A DNA stretch of 64,000 nucleotides from Asterias rubens (GCF_902459465.1 NC_047065.1:14857634-14921633), one strand, 5' to 3'; counted from the stretch's first letter, positions 48,101 through 57,817 are shown. Notes: generated by a model not told the origin, from the sequence alone. Program-made: numbers and translations.

Positions 48101-48920
48101 GTATGTATTGAAGCACCAGGGCCTGTCGCATTAGTCCACCTGTTTACTGAAGACGATCAGAGCATACTGAAAATTTGAGTTACATCACCGGTTCTTTTCA
48201 AAACCACCACAACTCATAGAAAAAAACATTGTACAGGATGTTACCAAAAACCTTTTAAGATTGTGTCTCCAACATGCAATGTTTAGTGTTTTCATATTTA
48301 TGTATCCTCGCTTAGCATCATGTGTTACTTGACCTCAAAATTTATTGGAAAAGGTGAGATGTTTAACCAGGCTTTTCTCAAAATCTCCTTACGACATTTT
48401 CAAATTTTCTTGAAATGGAAAAATAAGCTGTAGTTTTGTATTACTCGTGATGCACAGAGTCTGTAAACCTCCCACATTGTGATGCATTCTGTGTGACTAA
48501 GAGAGGTTTGCGGTAACACCATGTGAATATCTCTTTTGAGTAATGTTGGTTCTGAAAAGAACTGGTGGTTAGCGACTCAACAATTTGATCAGTGTGCTGT
48601 GATCCGGAGTCGTTAGCCACCGGTTCTTTTCAGAGCCCACACACTACTCAAAAGAGATTTTCACATGGTGTAACTTCAAACCTCTCTTAGTTATACCTCC
48701 ACCATGCAGTCTCAAATCCTACGCACTCTGTGTGGTTCTTGGTCTATCTAGCAGGGGGAACAGGAGTGAGTTTGAAAGTGGTCAAAATTAACCTGTGTTA
48801 CGTTATTGGTGCAAATAGGTACGGGTCCTACTAAAAACCACAATCTAACTAACACACTTCTTAATCTCTCTTTCTTTTCACAGACCGAGACGCTACACCA
48901 CCAGGTATTCCCCTTACTGA
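42126..48920 (+). CDS. PABPN1: Nuclear poly(A)-binding protein (PABPN1/Pabp2), complete
   Basis: Binds growing poly(A) tails in the nucleus, stimulates poly(A) polymerase and helps set tail length. Exons: 42126-42263, 44286-44468, 44573-44679, 45215-45302, 45919-46067, 48884-48920. All phases agree, giving 233 residues (Drosophila Pabp2 is about 224, human about 306). Layout: acidic N-terminus (1-46, [17 protein letters not shown]); coiled-coil helix (47-76, [20 protein letters not shown]) needed in relatives to stimulate poly(A) polymerase; RRM (about 100-175) with RNP2 VYVGNV and RNP1 KGFAYVEF, plus [19 protein letters not shown]; arginine/glycine/tyrosine-rich tail ([20 protein letters not shown], a likely arginine-methylation and nuclear-import region) ending TTRYSPY. 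Human PABPN1 also ends in SPY. There is no N-terminal alanine tract like the one expanded in human muscular dystrophy. The short last exon is recognised by phase and by this conserved ending. Confidence 0.97.
42732..43789. mobile_element. piggyBac-like non-autonomous transposon H (1058 bp)
   Basis: Ends CCCTTTCAATACCACATTG and CAATGGTATTGAAAGGG, flanked by TTAA at 42728-42731 and 43790-43793. The right subterminal region has three copies of TCGAGT(TTT/AAA)CTCGACA. The CCC-type ends and TTAA target match piggyBac. The internal frames (longest about 114 codons, at 43163-43507) show no transposase motif that I can recognise. It lies in PABPN1 intron 1. Confidence 0.9.
44990..45137. mobile_element. 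MITE family I copy, inverted
   Basis: Ends at ATGTAATTCCAGGCCTGT; inside GGGGGCAACAGAGACCATGG and AAACTTTTGAAGGGCAC are the reverse of phrases in 46516-46678. PABPN1 intron 3. Confidence 0.7.
46516..46678. mobile_element. MITE family I (CAGGCCTGGAATT), reference copy
   Basis: Terminal inverted repeats CAGGCCTGGAATTACA and AAAATTCCAGGCCTG. Other copies: 21768-21924, 44990-45137, and fragments at about 12240-12380, 27708-27790 and 43800-43856. Confidence 0.85.
47805..48078. mobile_element. Long hairpin MITE family B, copy 3 (decayed)
   Basis: Contains AAAATGCATATGACTGGAAA, GCCAACACGGCC and, at the right end, CTAAGGCAACGTGGCCCTTT, all parallel to copies 1 and 2. The left terminus is lost. Confidence 0.7.
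48499..48690. mobile_element. Hairpin MITE family P, copy 2
   Basis: CTAAGAGAGGTTTGCGGT at the left and CAAACCTCTCTTAG at the right. Internal AATATCTCTTTTGAGTAATG is inverted as CTACTCAAAAGAGATTTT, and GAAAAGAACTGGTGG as CCACCGGTTCTTTTC. PABPN1 intron 5. Confidence 0.8.
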
Positions 48921-51350
48921 GAAAAAAAAATATATTGTACGTATGTTTGTGGCTTTTATCAAAGTCTTCAATAGTGAATGAAATGTTGTGAGCATGCCAT
49001 TAACTTCTTTGTCAACGGAACCGTTTCTAAAAAAACATAAAAATATTCACACAAAAATGCTGCGGAAAATTGCTTCTTGTGGTCTAAGCCAGCTTGTTAG
49101 ACAACAGAATGTTAAGGTATGTGACCAGCATATTCTCAGAATGTGCAACCTCTGTTCCGGGAAATCTGTTATTTCTTTAAATAATTTACTGTTGAGACGT
49201 TGTACAGGTGTTCAAAAAACTTCAAGACCACACCTTGCTTTTTTTTGGTGGGTGAATTAATTTGGGTTTTTACCCATACACCGATGTGTTTAAGCACTGT
49301 ATACTCGGTACTTTCAGGAGTCCTGTGAAAAAAAATATCAGTCATATCTGTGGTGGGATTCGAACCCACGACCCTTGCAATTCTAGAGCAGTGTCTTACC
49401 AACTAGACTAACGAGATTGCCGGTCATCTATTAGAGGCAGTTCAATTCCTATGTTTTGGCAGCGGGTACCGCAACGATATAAGGGATGTTGTTTCATTTG
49501 GTGGGTTCGTACCCCCCCCCCCTCCCCCCCCCCATCGTCTTGTTGTGGTTGTGAGCTTAGAATGGCTTCTTGGTGATTGGATTGTTTTGGAGCAACTACT
49601 CTTGAAGGTGAAGGTAAAATAAATGCAGCCTTATTTCACGACTTCTTTGGGTCAATTGTCTACCTTAGTCCTTGAAACTAGTTTGATTTATTTCCTTGAT
49701 CACATCTAAGAAACTTGTGACAGATTTCTAAGCAAATCTAACATCCCATTTGTTATTAATAATGATTTTAAAGGAAAACAATTACCTTTTGTTTAATTTA
49801 CGGGGGAAAATTGTTTTTCATGTAGGTTGTTTGTTAGGAAGTATAAACATTTTAAAGAGTTAAAATGGTCTTTTATTGCAAGTTTTCAGATGTCGAATCT
49901 GCTTAAGTTTTATTAAAAGGACTGACGATTAAACAGAAACTGGGTGCCTTTTTACGTACATACTTTTTAATAATATTTATTTATTCATTCAATATTTACA
50001 TTTTTTCTCTCATTACATTTCATGTTAAATATAACGGTAAAGGGGTTACATCATTAAAAAAGGGCAATTAGCAAGAGAAAACAAATACATGATAAATTAA
50101 ATATGCTTATTAAAACTCTTTAAAATCAACAGGATACAGGATTTTAAGGACTCATGAAGGGAAAAACTTGTTTTCTTTTTATTAATTTTGGATGTTTTCT
50201 TTTCTTCACCATAACATTTGTTTTGAGAAAGTTGAACCCTAAAGAAAAGCGATCGGCCCCAGATGTTTACAATTGTTGACCTGTTACTTGAAAGAAGATG
50301 CAAATAAAATGTCAAAATATACATCCGTGTCAATGATCTGTCTTTTTTGTGTCCAATGTGACTACTTGATGAAGAAAATAGAGTCTGCAAGTTTATCTTA
50401 AAATCTAACAAGAGTGTCAGTTTGTTAGGAATGACTTGTGTGCAATTAGTCCCAAATGTTAAGGTTTTTTGTTTATAACACACCTCTTCCTGGTTCTGTA
50501 TTCTGGCTGGATAAAACACAGACTCTTGAGGTTCAATAATTTAGCCCAGTGCATTAAATTTGCACCACCGTGACCTACACATTTGTAGACGCTTGCAAGT
50601 GTGTGAAATTTGTGAGAAAGAGTTTTTTTTAAATGGTTACAGTGCCTTCTCTTAGTGTGAATGGTGAATAGCAACCAAAATACAGAGTCTAGGGAACTAA
50701 AAGCATTCCTTCAATTGATTTTTTTGGTTCTTGACAGAGGTGTGTTTAAATACATATTTTGGTATAATTTGGTCACTAGTACAAATCTATCTCCTCTTGG
50801 GACATAGAGTGATCAGAAGAAGGTCCTATTTTCCTCGGCCTTTAGCTTGAGAAAAGGGACCCACTTACAGTCCCTTGGAGTGCAGAGACATGCATTAATG
50901 ACCGATTATGCCAGAACATAAATATATATATATTTTTTTTTGAACACTTTGTGACAAAATCTACTCATTAGCTATAGAACATCCTATGGATTCAGTTGTT
51001 TTTCAATTGAAAAACACAAGACCTCCGGACTTGTCCGTTCATAAGTCTTCTTGCCCGACACTGAATCTACTGTCCTCAGGGCCTGTGGTCCAGTGTAATG
51101 TTCAAGCCCTAAAGATCTTGATCGTTCATGAGCCCCAAAATTTGCTTACTGGCAAGCAGCTTTATGAAAGTGGGCCCTGGTTGCATGTATTTGAATTGGC
51201 AAAGGACACGATGACTGTACAATAATAAAGGTAATACTCTGTGCTCCATCAGAAAGACCAGAAATGGTGGAAGCACATTTTGGCGGAGGTGTGTTCAGCA
51301 TCTGCAAGGGGTCATTGTGATGAGACTTCTCTTTGATGATGTAGAGGAGA
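48921..51350. other. Convergent 3' region between PABPN1 and TRAPPC2L
   Basis: Contains the PABPN1 3' UTR with a candidate AATAAA at 49618-49623, a SINE (49274-49473), C-runs (49511-49534), and AT-rich sequence. Minus-strand frames near 50097-50519 look like chance. The end of the TRAPPC2L transcript is not visible. Confidence 0.6.
49274..49473 (-). mobile_element. tRNA-derived SINE (SINE family 1, copy 3), inverted
   Basis: The cleanest copy: on the minus strand the A-box is TAGTCTAGTTGGTAAGACAC and the B-box GGTTCGAATCC. The distal end reads TCAATTCCTATGTTTTGGCA on the plus strand. Probably within the PABPN1 3' UTR. Confidence 0.85.
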
Positions 51351-54300
51351 TCAGTCTTGAACCATCATCTGCATAACTGTATTGTCAAATGTTCTTTGAA
51401 AAAGAAGAAACAATTAGTGATTAAAATATCAAAATATCTGAACTTTTCCTGTTGGTATACAATGGATGCTGTGATACTGCCATGTCCAAACCTTGCACAT
51501 TTTTAATAATAACAATAGTAGTTTCTTAAAGACAGTGGACACTATTGGCAACTGTCTAAGACCAGTCTTCTCACTTTGTGTATCTCAACAAATGCATAAA
51601 ATAACAAACCTGTGAAAATTTGAGCTCAATTGGTAGTCGGAGTTGCGAGAAAACTGAAAGAAAAAAACACCCTTGTCACACGAAGTTGTGTGCTTTCAGA
51701 TGCTTGATTTCGAGACCTCAAGTTCTAAACTTGAGGTCTCGAAATCAAATTCGTGGAAAATAACCTCTTTCTTGAAAACTATGTTACTTCAGAGGGAGCC
51801 GTTTCTCACAATGTTTTATACCACCAACCTCTCCGTATTACTCGTTACCAAATGAGGTTTTATGCTAATAATTATTTTGAGTAATTACCAATAGTGTCCA
51901 CTGCCTTTAAAAAGCGCACATATTAGTCACTCAGTGATGCTCATGGCACTCCAACATTATCACTCCTGGCAAATCCATGCTGACTAAATTACAAGAACCA
52001 TTTCTGCCCTCCTCACAGGTAGTCATTTACCCTTGGGTGAAGGGAAGCTGTCATAGTAGGTGTCTTGCTCAAGCAAAGACACAAGACACAAGTTTCCCTA
52101 ATTTCACTGTTCAGAAGTCATGACCAATATGCAAGTAAGATGTGAATAAATGTCAAGTACAATGACTTGCTCAATTGCAAGTACCTGCTTTTAATCCCTC
52201 AGACTTGAGACTACATGTTGGTAAACTTCAAATGATCACAATTAAAATGGCATGTGGTGGTACACGTTTGACATCGAGGGGAGACAAAGCAGAGACGAGT
52301 TTGACACTTACTTGGACTTGATGTTTTCTCCTGGTGTATAGAGAGGGTTGCAGAGCATATCAACATAAGCATTGTGTAACGTCTTAAACATCTGAGTATT
52401 AAAAACAAAGTGACATTGGGCTGTTAAAGACATTGGAATACTGGGTGCGTTCGTTTAGCTTCCCCGGGTCGACCCCGGTGTGTAGCGTTTTTTTTCTTTC
52501 CAGGACGAACGTGTGCAGATAATTACCCACGGTTGTCCTGAAAAAAAAAAACGCCACACACCGGGGTCTACCCAGGGAAGCTAAACGAACGCACCCACTA
52601 TTAGTAATTGTCAAAGACCAGTCTTTTCACATCATATGCTTCATGCTTTATGTCGAGACATCAAAATCTAATTCTGAGGTCTCAAATCAAATTCTTGGAA
52701 AATTACTTCTTTCTCAAAAAACTATGTTACTTCAGAGGGAGCCATTTCTCACACTGTTTTATACTATCAACAGCTCCCCATTACTTGTTACCAAGTAAGG
52801 GTTTATGCTAATGACTATTTTGAGTAATTACCTATAGTGTCCACTGCCTTTTACTACAACCGACCACACAGTTAATAAACCCTTTAGATACCATAGAGAT
52901 CACAAGCGTCTTGAACCAAAATGCCAATAGCGGTCCCAAGGCTTGACATTCACAAAAAGAGGTCAAAGAAAATAAAGGTCACTTTGGGATATGAAATTCC
53001 CTATGTACATTTGTAGTCCCCCCCACCCCCAATTTCAAAACACAAAACAAACTAAATTTGTTGTCTTGATGTTATTTCTGTTGACATCTCAATTGACAAA
53101 ATTTGACTGAAGAAATGAGCAACGTTAGCATTCTCTGGATGATTATACAGAAACAAATCACTAGTTGGAGAGAACTCTGACTGGTCCTTAGGTGTTCTGA
53201 CTGCCATTGGGCCAGCAGACCATTTAAAGGCAGTGGACACTATTGGTAATTGTCAAAGACCAGTCTTCTCACTTGTTGTATCTCAACATATGCATAAAAA
53301 AACAAACCTGTGAAAATTTTAGCTCAATCGGTCATCAAACTTCCGAGATAATAATGAAAGAAAAAATACCCTTGGCACACGAAGTTGTGTGCGTTTAGAT
53401 AGTTTAGATAGAGCATACTTGTTGTGAAAGTTCATACTCGATACTCAACTGACTAATAATCTGTACTCAAAGTCATGTACTTAGTACTCAGCTATTGGCC
53501 TCGGTGCTTAGATCAGAATACTTGATACTCAAAACATGCGTACTAGTACTTGATGGCCCAAGTACTATTAAAGGGTGGCTGCAGTGATTTTTTTATTCAG
53601 TTAAACGATTAAACATGACTTTTTTAACCTGAAATATTTTTATATATTTTGTTTTAAATGCGCAAGTATTTTAAAAATGGTTTTCAAGAGATTAGGGGAA
53701 CCCACCCCGCCCCTAAAAGGGGGCCTTCATTTGCATAAACGTGACGTCATGTCGGTAACCCGAGCCGTCGGGCCCCCTGGCTGTGTGCATATAGAGACGT
53801 GTGCACTGTGTGGCCTGGTACCTAGGCGCGTGTAGTTAGGGACCAGACTCTTTTTGCCGACGATATGTTTGAATTCCCGACGTGACGTCGATGGTAGGGG
53901 CGGTCACAATCCACAAAAGGGGGGGGGGCATGACTCATTCGCTAATTACGCAAGTCAGATCTTTCGGGAATAAACAAATTACACATTTATTGATGTTCAA
54001 TACATATATCAGCAATAAATGACAGCAAAATTAACTGTTTTATTTGAATTCACTGCAGCATCCCTTTAATGTACTAGAGTACTACTCGACCACTCTAGTA
54101 CTTGGCAGAACTTGATACTTGACTTACATTTCTTATCTCATTGTCCCTCAGCTGCATATTGGATGACTCTACAACGATCACAAATTTAACCTTGGTGTTT
54201 GTCACATAACCGTACACTTTATAGTCCTCCGTTGGGTATAGAAGTCCGAGGTACAACTCCCTGGGGTCATTGACGCTTTTGCCGACGGCCGAAACCTTCT

Positions 54301-55509
54301 CTTCGATTACGTCTAGACATGTATGAACGGTGTAGTGGAATTTGAGCTCATTCTCAGTAGGGATGGTGCTAATGTACAGTGGATAATTCTGTGAAAATAT
54401 GAATACAAATATGTACAGATATCATAATCAGATAATCTTCATCACTTGCATCAAAAACAACATTTCTTGTTCAGTGATGATTTATGAACCAAAGATTACA
54501 CTCCGGCCCAACGTATCATCAAGCTACAGATTTATAGTGTTTACAGAATGAAAGTTAACTGAATTAAGTTATGTATCTATTCTACTTACCTCCGAAAACA
54601 AAATAAATAAGATAGATCATGGATACTAGATGTACTTATGATGCAGTACTAGGCTTATTATATATAAAATGACTGAGTACGAGTGCGAGGTTACCCGGGT
54701 ACAAATTCAACCAATCTGGTTGAAATATGGCATTATTAATTTGCAGTTGTGTGTCATCAGTCTGCATGATCTGTGGTGTACACACCGGTCACAATCCCCC
54801 CTCACCCCCCCCCACCCCCCTCCCCCACATCCCCTCCGAGCTCCCCAACCCATACCAGCCATGACCCGATGACCAATTATGATCAACTCTTACCCTAATC
54901 ACCGCCCCCTCCCCCCGCCCAACACATTATTCATCACGTAATAATATTAATAATAATAATTTATTGTTTCAAAATTATTTTTCTTGATTGTATAATTTTG
55001 AAGTCGACCCCCGTTAATCCAACATGGGTCGAAGGCAAGACAATGACTAACCACCAGCGAACGATTTCCCTTGTATAGATAGTGGAAAAGTTTCCGTATG
55101 GCGCCACCACTTTTTCATTCGAAATAAAATAATACAGTATCTAATTTACCTGATCGATATATCCCTTTTTGTAAAAATGAGTGAAAAAGTGGTGGCGCCA
55201 TACGGAAAGTTATCCTAGATAGTACTCAAAAATCACCATTTGCTAAAATTAGCATTGATTTTGTGCACAGAAAATATAATATAATAATAATAATAATCTG
55301 CTCAATCAAAATGAATTTGCTATGCAAAACCAAAAGTGCTGCACGAAATCATTCCCTGCAAATGTTGCACTACACGTACACATTATATGTATTCCTATTT
55401 AACTTGGTAGGTTGGTTACGTAGCACTTATATGCTCCAAACTGTAAATTTTGCAACAAAAACAAAATGTTATTTACCTCTTTCGCTATCACTGCCACACA
55501 GACTGCCAT
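51351..55509 (-). CDS. TRAPPC2L: Trafficking protein particle complex subunit 2-like, complete
   Basis: Sedlin-family subunit of the TRAPP complexes, which tether ER/Golgi vesicles and activate Rab GTPases. Exons, in coding order: 55509-55477, 54388-54128, 52391-52312, 51393-51351. Phases agree, giving 138 residues (human 140). It starts [11 protein letters not shown], continues [54 protein letters not shown] and [20 protein letters not shown], and ends [20 protein letters not shown]. The last exon is only 43 bp; its acceptor is CTTTTTCAAAG and its peptide parallels RAFDNMVTSMM of the human protein. A longin-like fold covers the whole chain, with no signal peptide or membrane segment. The introns contain several hairpin transposons. 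Tail-to-tail with PABPN1. Confidence 0.96.
51530..51906. mobile_element. TTAA-bounded MITE family A, full copy (377 bp)
   Basis: TTAA at 51526-51529 and 51907-51910. Left AGACAGTGGACACTATTGG, right CCAATAGTGTCCACTGCCT. The centre has an inverted pair around GAGACCTCAAG-TTCTAAA-CTTGAGGTCTC. TRAPPC2L intron 3. Confidence 0.9.
52427..52855. mobile_element. MITE family A copy interrupted by MITE M
   Basis: Begins after TTAA with AGACATTGGAATACT, is broken by MITE M (52443-52596), then resumes ACTATTAGTAATTGTCAAAG and runs to AGTGTCCACTGCCTTT. It has lost part of its middle. TRAPPC2L intron 2. Confidence 0.8.
52443..52596. mobile_element. Hairpin MITE family M (154 bp), nested
   Basis: Ends GGGTGCGTTCGTTTAGCTTC and GAAGCTAAACGAACGCACCC. 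The arms extend through GACCCCGGTGTGT and ACACACCGGGGTC. ACT is repeated on both sides (52440-52442, 52597-52599). Inserted in a family A MITE. Confidence 0.85.
53228..53400 (+). mobile_element. MITE family A, left-half fragment
   Basis: Starts after TTAA (53224-53227) with AGGCAGTGGACACTATTGG and follows the family through CACACGAAGTTGTGTGCG, then stops. TRAPPC2L intron 2. Confidence 0.75.
53572..54065. mobile_element. TTAA-bounded transposon family N (494 bp)
   Basis: Left AGGGTGGCTGCAGTGA, right TCACTGCAGCATCCCT. TTAA at 53568-53571 and 54066-54069. The interior is unusually GC-rich for this window, with two TGACGTC-containing sites (TGACGTCATGTCGG and CGACGTGACGTCGATGG). TRAPPC2L intron 2, 63 bp from exon 2. 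Confidence 0.8.
55085..55214. mobile_element. Short hairpin MITE family C, copy 3
   Basis: TTTCCGTATGGCGCCACCAC at the left and GTGGTGGCGCCATACGGAAA at the right. Nearly identical to copy 2 in PSMD7 intron 1, so the family moved relatively recently. TRAPPC2L intron 1. Confidence 0.9.
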
Positions 55510-55673
55510 CTTGCTGCGAATGAAGAGGAAAAAAATACAGCGAGTGGAAATGAATAGCGCCCTCTTTAGGCGGGCTGAGTATAATTGTATATTTTCAATA
55601 ATCAATAATTATTTTATTTTTTGAAGACGAAAAATCTTGACAACAAGCGGACGGCCAGCACGCGAGTCAAAAG
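55510..55673. promoter_or_regulatory. Probable bidirectional promoter of TRAPPC2L and a plus-strand transcript
   Basis: Lies just upstream of the TRAPPC2L start codon. Contains AGCGCCCTCT at 55556-55565. On the plus strand a possible non-coding first exon ends at 55673 in AAAAG with a near-consensus donor GTAAGTACA (55674 onward). There is no ATG in that exon. The divergent gene is inferred only. Confidence 0.35.
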
Positions 55674-56039
55674 GTAAGTACATTTTTATGGGAATATGAG
55701 TTGTACAATCTTTTCCCTTTAGCTGTTTTGCTAGAGATGATGTTTGATAGTTTGGAAGTGTGTAAACAAAATGCAGCACAGAGGCCTGAAATAGACAGCA
55801 ATATTTGAGACTTCTTGAGATAGGCAAGCGCAACTCACACGCACGCCATCCACACACAATACCGTGCAATGAATGCTGACTGTAAGACCGTACCATGGTC
55901 AGACTCTGTGTGTTTGCAGAATTTAATACCTTCACCTTGGTTGCAACGGCACGCTTTTTTTTTTTTTTTTTTTTTTTTTTTTTCACAGGTCCCTCATACC
56001 TATTTTTAAAATCATCATACCTTTGATCTTGCTATTCTT

Positions 56040-56420
56040 ATTAATTGACCATTGTTAGTTGCATCATGATGCAACTTGCTCTCTAATCCTACCCTTTCAA
56101 CAATGTCTCCCTGCATTGTTGTCGAACAATACATTTACCACTTTTATGGTCCAGTAACCCATCCTTTCATTCTAAACATCCTTTGTCCTCGCCACTTCAC
56201 TCCTATTGGTTCATAGCCACCAATATTATTGTTTCTGAAATAGAAACTTTGATTGGCTGTTATTTTCCCGCTTCTTTCTGGATCCTTTCCTTAATCCCTT
56301 TCCCTCTCTCTTTTTCTATAAATGGATATGTATTTTTTTGTACTTGTTTTATGCCTCTGAAGAAGGTCCGGATTGGATCGAAAGCTAAGGCCATCTACCC
56401 TATTCATTAATCATAATATT
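56040..56420 (+). mobile_element. Possible 3' tail of a Penelope-like retroelement
   Basis: CTCTGAAGAAGGTCCGGATT followed by GGATCGAAAGC at 56355-56384 is the kind of tail seen in Penelope-like elements, where a CTGAAGA..GAAA core is common. Upstream TTGATTGGCTG and pyrimidine-rich sequence show no reading frame I can call. Family assignment is from remembered style only. Confidence 0.3.
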
Positions 56421-57291
56421 GATATGAGGTTTAAAAAATAAAAATCTCCAAAAGTATTAGAAAATGATGGCTTCTTTAGGCCTCTGTATTTTTTTTCCAG
56501 AATGCTCAGCAAAATATTCAGTCACATGAATTGTGAATTGAAATAGTGTTTGATGAAACTTTTTTGGTGGACAAATATTTTTATATGGCCTCAACATTAT
56601 GACATATTTTTGTACCTTGTAGAAATGCCTAAAATACCAAACTTTTTGCATTTACAAGTGCAAATAACCAGTGGAGCCTTACGTGTTTCTAAGTTTTGGT
56701 CAAGGGAGAGGAGACTCTTTGCTTGGCAAATAAAACCACACAATTTGTGTCTAGGGACTGTTTACATTGCGCACAGAGTGGTAAAAGATTTGCCACGATT
56801 TTAGGGACTCAAAAACAGGACCTCCTACGAGAGGCCTAAATATTAACAAATTAGTAATCAGTAATCGTATAGTTTTGTTTATAGTAAATTCGTTTTGTTA
56901 TATCATTATGTTACATTTATAAAAACAAATTAGCCTATCAATTTATTAGTTTATAGACCTGGTTAGCTGTTATTTTAGTGATTTTAACAAATTCATATAA
57001 TGGATTACTAATTTCGTCATCCGTTAATAGGTATAGCGAATAAACAATTAGCCTGCCTCTATGGTGCAATCGAATTGATGACTTCAGCAATGGCTAGTCA
57101 TAGTATTCTTATAACTAATTTTTTTTTGTAGATGCCTATGAATGTTTTTGTTTGGTTGTTGGTTAGGAAAGCCATCTGTACTGGATCACAATTTCTTGAT
57201 TAGTGCAATTCATTCATAGAAGTTGAACCAATGACATTGTTTAATGTGAACAGAGAGAACTTGGCTGTTGCCAGCTAGGTAACCAGGTGTG

Positions 57292-57566
57292 TAAGCTTGG
57301 GCGATATCACGATATTATCGAATATCGCGATATTAATTTGGACACGATTTCGATATCGGATGGATTTGGTTTTAATCGCGATATATCGATAAATCGATTA
57401 AATATCGCGATACCCCATAGGTTTGGAGTAAAACCAGAAGAATAGGTCATTAGAACACCTCTCTTATGCTAGGACTGTCTCTTCATTAATCGCAATTATA
57501 TCGAATATCCCGATATATTGTCGGCGATATATCGTGAATAAAATAAATCGATATCGCCCAAGCTTA
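57292..57566. mobile_element. hAT-like MITE family D, copy 2, with 8-bp target duplication
   Basis: Ends TAAGCTTGGGCGATATCACG and CGATATCGCCCAAGCTTA. Flanks CAGGTGTG (57284-57291) and TAGGTGTG (57567-57574) agree in seven of eight bases. Inverted relative to copy 1, with an internal deletion. Confidence 0.88.
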
Positions 57567-57817
57567 TAGGTGTGTGGAACTACTTCTACTAACTACTTAC
57601 ATGTACAATGTATGTAGAGCTATTATGAGGAGGTTCTTTCTGAGAAAGGTTCAGTCAAGGAGATGATCAATAGTGGCAGGAACAAACGGTAATCATAGTG
57701 AACTCTAGGTGTGCACAACATCACCTTGGGTTTTAAATTTCTACAAAATAATGAATTCAAAGAGCCGAGATAGTAACACAAAAAACCTGCAGCTAAAAAT
57801 ACAAGAGAAGACTTTTG

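Larger units (their letters stand above)
46068..48883 (+). other. PABPN1 intron 5
   Basis: 2.8-kb intron. It holds a (CCTAAT)n run (46484-46509), MITE I (46516-46678), an A/G-rich tract (about 47030-47140), MITE B remnant (47805-48078) and MITE P (48499-48690). No exon seen. The acceptor before 48884 has a strong pyrimidine tract. Confidence 0.8.

Noticed and set aside
50097-50519. Minus-strand frame of 140 codons between PABPN1 and TRAPPC2L
   Set aside because: Low-complexity translation of AT-rich DNA, no splice signals or family features.
55953-55983. Poly-T as the tail of a processed pseudogene
   Set aside because: No recognisable coding remnant lies next to it; a simple tract is enough to explain it.
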